Under the pieces are notes generated by a model. That model was not told where the DNA came from and ran no database searches. It saw only the letters and a program-made list of their open reading frames with translations. A DNA stretch of 64,000 bases from Dryobates pubescens. Taxonomy: Eukaryota; Chordata; Aves; Piciformes; Picidae. Shown here one piece after another: positions 49,008-60,115 of this stretch (within the stretch, counting starts at the first letter, position 1; the number at the start of each line of letters is the position of its first letter). The stretch covers positions 186,001 through 250,000 of the forward strand of contig NC_071646.1 in NCBI RefSeq assembly GCF_014839835.1. Reading direction: 5' to 3'. The position numbers and the translations under genes are program-made.

Positions 49008-49435
49008 ATGGACTTGCTTTGGCTGGAAAAGCCCTTTAAGATCCTCCAGTCCAACCATTCTCTAACTCTACCAAGCCTGGAGCTAATCCATGGACCTCAG
49101 CACCACATCCCTGTGACTTTGAAACCTCTCCAGGGAGTTTGAAATCCCTCCAGGGATGTGGATTCAACCACCTCCATGGGCAGCCTGTGCCAGGCTTTGA
49201 GAACCCTTTCAGTGGAGAATTTTCTTCTAATGTCCAACCTAAACCTGCCCTGGTGCAACTTGAAGCCATTTCCTCTTGTCCTATCACTTGGGAGAAGAGT
49301 CCGACCCCAACCTGGCTCCAGCCTCCTGTCAGGGAGCTGTAGAGAGCAACGAGCTATCCCCTCAGCCTCCTCTCCTCCAGGCTGGATAACTCCAGGTCCC
49401 TCAGCTGCTCCTCATAAGGGTCCTTAGGTGCCAAG
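49008..49435 (-). mobile_element. CR1 LINE 3' end
   Basis: Minus-oriented copy from 'tttggctggaaaagcccttt' through 'tggcaccagcctcctgtc'-like sequence to the ORF2 end ('ccctcagcctcctctcctcc'). Confidence 0.9.
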
Positions 49436-51261
49436 CACAACCCTCAAAATGACTCCTTGGACTTGGGCAGCAGGAATAAACCCAACCTTGCTCTGTTCAC
49501 CTGGGGCAGGACCTGATGTGTTTTGTTTTCCCAGCTCGAGCTTTTTCCTTTTGGAAAAGCCTGCCCTGGTTGGCGCAGCAGAGCAAAACCTTCCCCAGTC
49601 AGTGGTTCTAAGAGCATTTGTGTTAATCCAGATTAACAAAAGAAAGCAATTTAGATAAACCACATTAAGCCAAAAACACCTTTGAACTTTTTTTTTGCTT
49701 TGGATCAGGCTCCCTCCCCGAGCACTGTGTGTGGCTTGGGCCTCCCTGTACTGCAGCCTCACCGGAGCCAAACTCTCCACCAAGTCAGAATCAGGGCAAG
49801 GCAGCAGTTGTGAAGATGCTCCAGAGACAGGGAACCAGCACTCTGCACACAGAACCCAAACCCAGCTCTGGGCCTGGGGGTGTCTGATGGGGCAAGGATC
49901 ATCTCCCCAGCTCTGTGTATGTCTCCCAGTCCTATCTGAGCTCCAGCCAGGTTGCCTACGTGATCAGGAGCCAAACCTCTCCAAGCCTCGGTTTACCCAG
50001 CACCACCCCACCCCCTGAGTCCGCAGATGAGGTGAGTCTGAAACACCCCAAGAGCAGGCACTGGCCACAGGAGGCTGGGCAGGACAGGGGATGGTCCTCA
50101 CAGCTCAGACACGTGCACTGTGGCCAAGGTGGCAGGAGCCAGCTCATGCATGTGGGATGCCTCATGGAAAGGTCAGACACCACCTCAGGAGAGGGAACTC
50201 ACAGCCTCTGCAGCTGCTGGTGGAGCGTGCAGTGTGCCACAGACACACACCTCGTGCCCCCACACCAGAGCCACCACCACAGCAGGCACTTTCTTCTCTG
50301 ACTCAAAAATCCCAACAGACCCAACCCCAAGGCATCCTCTCATCTGGACAAGATGGACAACATCACCTCATTGCCCTGCAGGGAAGCTGGGAGCTCCTCG
50401 GGATCCAGCCGCCTGCCCAGCACATTCCCACAGCGTCCAGCACAGGAACAATCCCAACTCTGTCTGCTGGCCAGGAGCTCCTGCAGAAACAGCTTTGCTG
50501 GCTGACGGGGCAGAGGAAAGCTGCCTTCCCCTCCACACCCTCCTGCAACACCTGCTAACACTTTTTGCCCTGATTTTCTTCCTCTGAGGAGGAAATTTTC
50601 TAGCAGAGCCAAAGCTGTAGCTCGTAAGCTCCAAATCCCCTCTGTTTTGGAAGCAGGGAGCTGTGGCACCAGCTGGGATAGGGTTTGGGGTTGGGCACAG
50701 AGAACCTTTGGTGGCTGGTCCCAGCTCATCTCCCAGCTGGATGCTCTGTGCTCACCGACCTTCACTCCCAGGAGATCTGGAGCAGGGCACAGTGGGACAT
50801 TTGCTCTCAGCTGCCCGTGCTGGCACAGGGCTGTGCAAACAGTGCCTGGCTCCGCAGCCGGGGTGGCTCTGCTCAATGAGGACTTTCAGGTTCAGGAGGC
50901 TTGGACAAACATCTCAGCTCCCACACAAAGCCTCCATCCTCCCTCCAGCTGTTTCTGTTGGAACCAGCAGGCACTTCCCACCCACTGCCGGTGGGGCTGC
51001 AGGAGCTCCTCCGTCCCACCGGTGAGGATACTGCAGCCATGGAGCAGCCAAGCTCCTGCTGGCACAATGGGAGCCTTGGAGCCTTTCTGGAAAGCTGAGC
51101 CCTCCCCATCAGGCTGCTCTGGTTACCTAGGGGAGCTGCTTGAGACACAGCAGGGACGCAGGGGCTCTCCACCCCAGCCCTGGGGGTGTTGGTCAACAGC
51201 TGGCTGAAGATGAGCCAAGCGTATGCCCAGGTGGCCAAGAAGGCCACCAGCACCCTGGCCT

Positions 51262-51760
51262 GGATCAGCACCTTGAGTACCAGGTTCCATTTTGGGGCCC
51301 TCTCTCCAGAAGGACATTGAGGTGCTGGAGAAGGTCCAGAGAGGGCAACAAAGCCTGAAGATCTAGAGGAGCAGCTGAGGGTTGCTCAGCTTGGAGAAAA
51401 GGAGGCTGAGGGGAGGCCTTCTGGCTCTCTACAGCTCCCTGAGAGGTGGCTGGAGTGAGGTGGGGGTTGGGCTCTTCTCCCAAGGAACAGGTGATAGGAT
51501 GAGAGGAAATAGCCTCAAGTTGCACCAGGGGAGGTTTAGGTTGGCCATGAGAAACAATTTCTTTATGGAAAGAGTGTTCAGACATTGGCTCAGGCTGCCC
51601 AGGGCAGTGGTGGAGTAACCATCCCTGGAGGGGCTTCAAAGCCACAGAGCTGTGGTGCTGAGGGCCATGGTTTAGCCCCAGACTTGGCAGAGTTAGAGAA
51701 GGGTTGCACTGGAGGATCTTAGAAGCCTTTTCCAACCAAAACCATTCAATGGTTCTCTCC
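51262..51760 (+). mobile_element. CR1 LINE 3' end, about 0.5 kb
   Basis: Plus-oriented; 'ggacattgaggtgctggaga', 'aggaaatagcctcaagttgc', 'cagggcagtggtggagtaac' and the end 'ccttttccaaccaaaaccat'. Confidence 0.92.
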
Positions 51761-52782
51761 ATGGCACACTGGGGGTGCAGACAGATTCACAGCTCCTCTG
51801 CCCCCTTCCCAATGTGATCATCAGGGTTACAAATTTCCAAGGTGATAAAAGGGCAAATTGGAAGTGCCCCTGTGGAGCTGGCTGCCTGACTCAAGCACTC
51901 ACCCTGAAAGACTCAAAATCCCAATTTCCTCTGTGGGGATTTCAGCTTGGCTAAAATAAATGAGATTAATCTAATCAGAGAGATGGATGAAGCTCGTTAA
52001 AAGAGTAGATTAAAAAACCCCACCCTGCCTATTACCCCTGCTCCTGGGGTCATCTGCATTTGTGGCAAGTTAAAGCCACCCAGGAATTGGATTCCCTCAC
52101 AGAAGTCTGGAGGAAATGCATTAAAAATCCATTCTGCTGCTACAGTTCTTCATGACACCAGTCCCATGGGGAAGGAAATGAATGCAGGGCAAATGGCCAT
52201 GGATGTAAATACAGAGAGCTGCCTCCTCTGGGGTCAGGAGCTGGAGGCTGGGAGCAGCCATACCTGCTCTGACATGGGACAGCAGCAAACTGCAGTCACC
52301 TCCGGGGCACTGCTGCTTTGTTCTCTGTAAATGCTGTTTCCTTGTCCTCAGCTTCCTCACACATTGCTGAAGATCAGAAAGCAGGACTGGTATTGCACAA
52401 AACCAAACAGGGAGCACCAGGGGGATTCCTGGACAGAATTTGGGCCAGATTTGCCCCATGATGAGTTTTAGTGGGTTTATTTCTCATGATCAGCTGCTTT
52501 CCTGCACACAAGCTGCTGCCAGCCCCTTCCTCTGTCCCTGAGCAGGGCAGCCACCCCTCGAAGCCTCTTTGTGCCCTGGTGTGTGGATGTGCATGGTTTG
52601 GGTGGATGAACCCTCTGCGTGGATGCTCCTCACATGCAAACGCGACTTGCACACCACAGGCACAGGGCGTCATTGCCTTCGCTTCCCATGCCATGTGTTT
52701 TCCAGGCAGAAGCCACCAGAAGCAGCTTTGGTTGTGCCTCTGAGGCATCAGACATTGGAAAGGCACTTCCGGAGTGGTTCGT

Positions 52783-52900
52783 ACGGCATCGCCGAACCAT
52801 TTCAGCTGGAAGAGACCTTTAAGATCGTCGAGTCCAACCATTAACCCATCACGGCCATGTCCGCACCGAACCGCGTCCCTCAGCACCGCACCCGCCCGGT
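52783..52900 (-). mobile_element. CR1 LINE 3' terminus, CpG-rich copy
   Basis: 'aaccatttcagctggaagag', 'acctttaagatcgtcgagtc', then 'cacggccatgtccgcaccga'. Unlike the other copies it keeps many CpGs, as if it lay in an unmethylated region. Confidence 0.75.
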
Positions 52901-53080
52901 TCACCGTTAACGGCTGCGCGCTGCAGGCCTCTCCCCGGGCAGGCACGGCCGCCACTAGAGGGCAGCAGCGCTCCGCGGGATCGGCCGCGGCGGGGCAGAA
53001 GGCGAGGTGGCAGCGCAGCTGCGCGGTGTCCCTTCGTCATTAACCTCCCGTATTGTTCTAAGGCCTCTGCTCTCCGGCCG
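52900..53080. promoter_or_regulatory. Orphan CpG-rich patch
   Basis: Dense CpG sequence ('ggctgcgcgctgcaggcc', 'cgctccgcgggatcggccgc', 'ctctccggccgcggtcatc') in the middle of the SCUBE3-ANKS1A interval with no associated gene. A CTCF core lies inside it. It may be an insulator or the promoter of an unrecognised transcript. Confidence 0.5.
52952..52966 (+). promoter_or_regulatory. CTCF core motif
   Basis: CCACTAGAGGGCAGC matches the known CTCF core (CCASYAGRKGGCRS) at every defined position. It is the clearest such match I found in the window. Confidence 0.75.
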
Positions 53081-54874
53081 CGGTCATCATCCCTTAGCTT
53101 ACTTTTATTCTGGTTTTCTGCAGCCAGCTCTGCCCCAGCTCCTTCCATGAACCGGCAACAGGAAAAAACCGAGGGCGCCCAAACTGTCCCCTGCGCACGG
53201 AATGGTACCCAGCGGTGCCTCCAAACTGGGGCAGCTCCTTGCCAGACGGGGGTGTGTGTATCAGTACTGCAAACACAAACAATATAAATAGAATTATAAA
53301 CAGATATCCAGGTTTGGCCTCTCTCTGTCACGTCACAGAAAACATTCAGAGCAAGACCTCGTCGTCCAGAATGGGTGAAAGAACGTCCAGGAGCTCTTGG
53401 GTAAGCTGCCCAGCAAGTGAGAGGAGAAATGGCACTTTTGCAGGAGCCATTGAACACTACCAGGGATCCTGAGTATTCCAAGTGGATGCTTTCATCCTGT
53501 GCTCAGTAAGAGACGAGAGAAATGCCTCTGAAAGCTGAAGGACTCTTGGGTGCCTTCCTCAAGGCTCTCCACTGCAGAAGAGGTTATTTAATGTGCTTCA
53601 CTTTCTGCATGCACAGAACTAAGAGCTTTCTCCTGAGGAACTGTCAGGTCTCACCAGTTTAAAGTGTTTGGAGATCCTCAGAGTAATGAGCAAAACCTTG
53701 TTAGGAGGCACATTTAAAAAGGAAAACCTGCATTTGAGGCAGATGTCTCCGTTTGTTTTGTTAGGCTGCAGAGGACTTCTCCCTGTCTGCCTCTCTCCTT
53801 CATCAACCTCCATTAAAGTGGCTTCCTGGAGACTGGAACCCTCCATGGACTTAGATGTTCTCTGCATTCCAGTCTCAGCAGCCCAGCCCTGTCCTGGCAG
53901 CAGGTAGTGCAGTGTGGAGGTGATGCTGCAAGCTGCTCCTCACCGTTCCAGGAGCCCACACCTTACTGTTTGGCTGATGACCCTGGGGGTGCAGGACCAG
54001 CAAAGCAAACAAACTTCCTGCACTGAGTGAAGGCTGCTGCCTGAGGGGAGGAGTTCAGTGTCTGGCCCCTCCACAGCTCGGGGGAGCTGGGTTAGGAGCT
54101 GCCTCTTCCACCCTGAAACACTCCCAAGCAGCAATTGCCTGGACAAATCTTTTCAGTCCTCCCACCCTCCCTGCAAGCTGAGCAGCCCCAGGTGAGTCCC
54201 TGGCAGCGGCACCATCTCCAGGCTGGGATGCAGAGGGAGAGCTTCAGCCCCTGGCTGTGGGGAAGCCCCATGCTAAGGTCTTTAAATGATATTGATCCCT
54301 GGAGGGCGCCCTGCCTGCTATCCAGCTAACCAAGGGCCCTGGAATGCTGCTCCAGCAAATATTTATTCAAATGGTTTGCGTAAGAGCTGCTTGTTTTGAC
54401 CATTTATTGGTCCTCTGAAGGCTGCCCCGTGGCAGGCTGCGGTGCCATGGGCACTTTGTGTGCTGCAGGAGCTGATTTCCACGTGGAGGACCAGCTTTGA
54501 TCAGCTATGGAAATGAGGTGAGGCTCATCCCACCCCCTGCTTCATCTAGCTGAGGATCCTCCCAGCCAAGCTGAACTCCACCACACCGTTTATGTAGGAG
54601 TCTTCATTCCATGTCAGAGCAGACTGCTTGGTTTTGATGCGATTCAGAAGGCTCAGAAGAGCCCAAACCAAACCTCCACAAACCCCAGGCTAGGCAGTAC
54701 CTGGCGGCCATGACTCACTGAGGGGGCGGCGCTGGAGCCTTCCCCCTCCATGTCCACAGCTCACCTGCACTGCTGCCCCCTGCCAGCATTTTCCATGTAC
54801 TCCAAGTGCAGCTGAACCTCAGCTCTTCCTCAGAGAAGCTTCCTGCTGCTGCTGCTGTGGCAGGCAAGATAAAT

Positions 54875-55015
54875 CCCTACACTTGCCCTGGCTGAGCTCC
54901 CTTCTGCCCAGCTCTGCACCCCGGGCAGGTCTCACAGGAAGGCAGCACAGCCTGAGGGTCATCAGCAAAGTGGCAAAGGGTCTCCTCTGTCCCTTCATGC
55001 AGGTGATTAAGATGC
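54875..55015 (-). mobile_element. CR1 LINE ORF2 fragment
   Basis: 'ccctacacttgccctggctg' and 'tcatcagcaaagtggcaaag' correspond to the reverse complement of the CR1 stretch after the reverse-transcriptase core. Confidence 0.75.
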
Positions 55016-55079
55016 TGCACAAAGTGCAGGCACAGACTGAGCTAACTGAACACCACCAAGCTGCCTACCTTCACCTCTC

Positions 55080-55522
55080 TCACCTTCTTGAGTTGCTGGA
55101 GCAGGCCCAGAGAAGGGCAACAAAGGTGGAGAAGGGTCTGGAAAACAGGGCTGGGGAGGAGGAGCTGAGGGATGTGGAGGGTAGAGCCTGGAGGAGGCTG
55201 AGGGGAGACCTCATTGCTCTCTACAGCTCCCTGAAAGGAGGTTGGAGCCAGGTGGGGATTTTGGTGTCTTTTCCCAAGCCTCAGGTGATAGAAAAAGAGG
55301 AAGGGGCCTGAAATTGTGCCAGGGGAGGGTTAGGTTAGATAAGGAGAATTTTCTTTGCTGCAAGAGTGGTCAGGGAAGAGGCAGAGTCCCTATCCCTGGA
55401 GGTGTTCCAGAAAGATGTGGCCATGGCAGCTGGGGACAGGGCTCGGTGGCCACGGGGGTCCTGGGTCAGTCTCAAGAGAGCTTTCCCAACCCAAACCCTT
55501 GTGCAGTTCTGTGAGGGTTAGG
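55080..55522 (+). mobile_element. CR1 LINE 3' end
   Basis: Plus-oriented; translation includes LLEQAQRRATKVEKGLENR and [20 protein letters not shown], the CR1 ORF2 C terminus, and the DNA ends 'ctttcccaacccaaaccctt'. It stops about 75 bases before the ANKS1A polyadenylation signal. Confidence 0.92.
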
Positions 55523-55599
55523 GTTAGGACAGCCCCAGCCTTGCTGCAGGACAGAGGAGCAGGGGAGGAGCAGAGCGAGGCCAGGGTGTGTGGAAGCTG

Positions 55600-55605
55600 T
55601 TTATT
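55600..55605 (-). terminator. ANKS1A: ANKS1A polyadenylation signal
   Basis: AATAAA on the minus strand in 'gctgaataataaacagctt', just after an AT-rich 3' UTR end and just before unrelated CR1 sequence. Confidence 0.75.
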
Positions 55606-55780
55606 ATTCAGCCTGCTCTAAGGTGTACAGCCATGAGAACAACAAAACGATGCTGGAAGCCCAGGAGTATCTACAGTCTCGCCTTGTTGTCGTGAGGTCC
55701 GTCGAGGCCTTGCACAGGTCGTCACGTTTGGTACCACAAATGTTTAAAACCCAGACAGATTTTGAACAGATTAACAATTG

Positions 55781-55788
55781 TATGTACA
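55781..55788 (-). promoter_or_regulatory. ANKS1A: Pumilio response element in ANKS1A 3' UTR
   Basis: On the mRNA strand UGUACAUA fits the PUM consensus UGUAHAUA. It lies about 180 bases before the poly(A) signal, in AU-rich surroundings. Confidence 0.45.
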
Positions 55789-57275
55789 GGAAACAAAAGG
55801 AAGTTCAAGTATCAAAATACAGACAGATTAAATAACATTTGTATTACAAATCAGTCCCACTGCCAGACGCCACCACGAGCACAAGTGTCCACATTGCAAA
55901 CTGAACTCGGCTGCTCCGCCCGTGGCTGGGAAAAGGTCTGAGCTACATCCACGCTGCCAGGGCAGCACAGCTACCTCCTCTTGCAACAAACATCAACCAG
56001 GAATGCCAAAATCAGAGCTAAAAGAGGACCTCTGCATCCAGAGCGAGCCGCAGACCTTGCTCTTCAGGCAAGGTCTGCAGAGGGAAGCTTGAGGGAATTC
56101 TGCTGCTGGAGCCTGCTGAGGTGGGGCAGAGAGCTTTGAAGCGACTGCCCCCACTGCAGCTGCACCCAGAACGTGTTGGGAGGGACTATTTGGCATCTGG
56201 TCTGTGGCTCAGCAGCCTCCTGAAGGTCCAAACTTGTCATGAGAGGTCAGGGTAGGTGCCACATCTTGGGGGAGGGGGACAGCTGTGCACCCCACACAAG
56301 TTGCATAATTTCTTCTAAAAAGAGAATTTCTTCGACAAAGAAATCCCAGAGCAAGTGGAGAGGCAGCTGAAGAACTAAGATCAGGTGTTGGTGGGTTTGT
56401 TTTCTTTAAATACAAAAGGATAAAGCAGCTTCAGTTTGGGGGGAAAAAGAAATAAAAAAACTCATCCCCTCCTGTACAAAAAAGACAAAACTGCATCCTG
56501 GGCTACCCGCCCCGGGCTCAGGCCCTGCACGAAGCAGAGCCTGTCCCTGCAGAGGGGAGCCAGGCCCAGGGCAGCAGAGCAGATGCCCTTGGACTCAAAG
56601 TCTTGTTCAGCACCAGACACTGAGGGCACTTCCCTCCAGAGGCCACAGGACCCAGTCGGGAGGAAGAGCCCCAACACCCCATGGCAGCTGTGAGCCAGTG
56701 GCTGGCAGGGCCCAGGGCCAGGCTCCAGCACACAAAGTACCTTGAGAAAAGCCACGGAGTGAGAGGGGGAGGCACTGCCCAAACTGCTTTGTATGAGGTG
56801 AGAAGCTCTGGCTAAGGAACTGTTGAGTCACTAAAGACAGCCATAGGATTATGCCCAGGACTGGGGTAGGACCACCAGGGTCACCAAGCCAGTCCCTTGG
56901 AGTCTCCATCACCACATCACCTCCAAGCCAACCCTCAAGAGCTCATGCATCCAAAAAATCCCAAACCACCACCCAGAGAGGGCTGTCCTCCTCCCAAGCA
57001 GAGGTTCAATATGCAAACTCTCCCAGATTTGTTACCAGCACATCAAATATTTACACCAGCATGGATTGCAACATTGGCAGGACAAGGAATGTCAGCTTTC
57101 CAAATTCATCAGCGTGCAGCACCCCCCACTGCCCCCCAGGCACAGCTTCCTGCCCTGGGGATTCTGCTTCACTCCTCTCCCAGCCTTGCTGGCTCGAGAG
57201 GCACGCATGAAATCCTGACATACAGCAGCAGTGGAGTCAGACAGGAATTCTTGGGGCATTTCAGAACAGTAAAGC

Positions 57276-57331
57276 AGCAGGGCACCCCCAGCAGGGCACC
57301 CCCAGCAGGGCACCCCCAGCAGGGCACCCCC
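57276..57331 (+). repeat. 14-bp tandem repeat, four copies
   Basis: AGCAGGGCACCCCC repeated four times in the inferred ANKS1A 3' UTR. Confidence 0.95.
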
Positions 57332-60115
57332 TCAACCATCACCACGCCTGTCGAGATTTTTTGCGTCTGAAGAATTAGAATCAGAACCAGTTTGAGATCT
57401 CTCCCTCGAGGGAAACTGTTGTGAGAACATCAGTCACTGCCAGACACCTCCTGGGGCACGCTCTGGTCACCCCACAGAAGGGGAAGCACACAGCACCTTT
57501 GGGGATAGGGACTCAGACCTTGCTCAGGTTGAGAGGCTCCCTCCTCGGCTAGGGAGTGCTTCAGGATAATGCCCAACATTTAACTCCTCCTTGGTTCATC
57601 TTCTGAAGCTGTTGCACTAATTAAATTATGAGCTAGTATCAAAAAGTGCTAAGTCACCATGGAATACACTTTAAAAACCAAAGGCCCCCAGGCTGGAAGG
57701 ACATAACTGGGTTTCAAAAGGAGCTGGGAGCACAGGGGGCTGGGGAAGGGACTCGGTACATAACAGGAAAGTTGTGTCCTTGCCCTGGAAACGTCAAGAA
57801 CTGCAGGGCAGCAGCTCTCTGGAGGGGCAGCAAGCTTTGTACCACAGGGAATTCTTGGCCACAGCCACTCTGGGCTGAAGGGTCCTTTGCAGACTCTTCC
57901 TTAGGTTATTTCCATTTGCTAGGAAATCCTGGAGCAGCTCTGGGAGCAAAGGCTGCTGCCCCCCCGCAGGCTTCTCCTGCTGCAGGAAGTTATTGCCAGG
58001 AATTTGGCCTCCTCTACTCTTCACCCAGAACTGAAGCCACTCGAAGTACCATGAGAGACACACACACCACTCCCACTGCTAAGCCTTTCTCTGCACCCCT
58101 TGCTGGGCTGCGTGGATTCTCAGTCAATAAGGATCAATGTTGGTGCTCCTCACCCCAAACCTGCAGTGCTACATTTAAGCCAGGGCCTGGATTTGCCCTG
58201 GGTCGCTTCTTATGTGAAGATAAAGAGGAAATGGGTTAAAAGGCATTTGTCTCAGGCTAGCAGAGGTGACATCACACCCAGAAGGCTCAGCTGTCCTCTG
58301 CTAGACATGGAGGGAGCTGCTTGTCTCAGCTGGGGGCTGGGATCCCTCTTCCCCCTCTGCTTTGGGAGCCCTCACTGAGCAGCCATGCACCCCCTCCGAG
58401 GTGGCCGCCAGTGCCAGGTGGAGATGATCTTCCTGTCAGCAGGACTCTGCTTCTTAGGTCTCTGCCCCGTTACTACATCTCCATGGTCGGAGCCAGCTGC
58501 CTGCAGATCAGCTTCCCAGAGGCAAACAGAAAGGAAGAGAATGGAATGAATGAGTGCTGAGGCACAGGGAAATAAGGGCTGGGGAAGATGAGGCAGAGAT
58601 GGGACGCAGCTGTGAGGGTTATGGACACACAGCAGAAGCTCTGCAGATTAGGCAGGGCTGCCTGTGATGCCAGCAAGCTCTGGATGGTCACCTTACAAAG
58701 GCACATGCTGGAAGGGAACCCTTTCAGGAGGTGCTGAGGATCCTGCCTCTCTCAGCTGAAAGCAGGATGAGAGCAGGGGAGCTCAGACCCTCTGCAGTCA
58801 GCATGGGCAGCTGCACACTTCCAGCCAGGCACTGCGCTCCCAGTGCTGCTGATAGCTCAGTTCCCCTCCGAAGGACACGCTGCAGCTTTCATGGGGCTGT
58901 GAACCACCACATGGCATCCTGGACATGCTCCAACCTGTGCCAAGTGCCCTGTGGTCTCCTGCAAACAATTCCCAGTCACATTCTGGAACTAAAAGCTGCT
59001 TCCACTGAGGCAGAGAGCCACAGGGAGACTTCCCCAGAGGAAAAGCAAGCACAGGAGGAACGGCCGCAGAGGCAAGAGGTCCCCCGCAGGGCCATCCCTG
59101 GCTCTCCAGCAGGGAAGGTGACAGATGTTTCATGATCCCTATAGCCCTTATTGTGCACTGGTTTGGAGATGGCAAACAAGCTGTGGGGTGGGCAGCAGAG
59201 TGATTTCAGTCTCGCTTCTCCCTTGGGCAGAAGGAGCTCCGTCTGCTCTCAGCACCCAGCCCCTCCCCAGCACGGGGCTCACAACGTGTGCCTCCCAAAG
59301 CTTAACCTCCTCACACTCTGCCAAGTGAGAGCTGGGCCCACAGCTCATGGGAATGATGACAAACAGGACTAGGAGGGGGGAAAACCTCCTGGGGAAACCG
59401 AAATGCATGCAACGAAAAGCGCAGCTGCCCTCGGAGAGGGGCTGGAGCTCACAGTGGGAACGATCACAGCCAGCCCAAACCAGCAGTCCCCTCGGGGCAG
59501 AATTCCTGCTTCAGGCTTTGAGGGGAGAGATGGTGGGCAAGGGTCCCTGTGAGGAGATCTGGTGAAGGTTGTTATTTGCAGACAGCATCACAGTGGTTAG
59601 TGTCGATTCCAGCGGCAGGCAGGACAGGCGAGGTCACTGCAACAGTACGCAGCCGTGGCTCGTTCGGGAGGAAGAGGATGGAGGAGGAGGAGGGAGTGTG
59701 TGCACCACAGAGACAAGAAGTCTCCATCAGTCCAAGGATAAGAAGGTGGGGGGGGTGGGGAAAAGCCTGGGGACTGTCACTTTGCCCCAGGGATTCACAG
59801 TGCCAGAGCGAGGGGACAGACGGGAACGGCCGGCGGCTTCCTGGATCCACATCGCCGACTGCCCCAGCCGGCACCCCTCTGCTCCCCCGCCCCCGGTGCC
59901 TGTCACCCTGTCACCCTTCTTCCCGAGTCAGGAGGATTCACAGTGCTCAGTGGTGCTCAGGTACAAAAGCTGGTTAAGGTCCTACAGTCTCCTAAGTGCT
60001 GCTGCCTGGAGCGGCGCCGAGGCGGGGCCCAGCGAGCAGCCGGAGCAGGAGGGAGCTTAGAGGAGCAGAGATCAGCTGGCAAAGGCACGGTTAGACGGGG
60101 TGGGCACAGGGTGCT

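Larger units (their letters stand above)
41421..55585. other. Intergenic interval between SCUBE3 and ANKS1A
   Basis: About 14 kb in which I recognise no gene. CR1 fragments are listed separately. Between them, 41,421-43,460, 44,000-45,910, 46,135-48,115, 48,380-49,005, 49,440-51,260, 51,765-52,780 and 53,085-54,870 are unique, mostly GC-rich sequence with scattered AT-rich patches. Human TCP11 sits in this interval, but no TCP11-like coding sequence was seen here. A CpG-rich patch with a CTCF core is at 52,900-53,080. Confidence 0.6.
55590..60115 (-). other. ANKS1A: ANKS1A 3' untranslated region (inferred extent)
   Basis: About 4.5 kb following the ANKS1A stop codon. It is free of recognisable CR1 copies although both flanks carry them, and it ends in AT-rich sequence with a polyadenylation signal. 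It contains a Pumilio-type site and a 14-bp tandem repeat. A shorter transcript end is also possible. Confidence 0.6.

Noticed and set aside
52849-53481. 210-codon minus-strand frame in the orphan CpG patch
   Set aside because: CpG-rich DNA has few stops by chance; the translation shows no known domain and overlaps a CR1 tail. Kept only as a reason to look for transcripts there.
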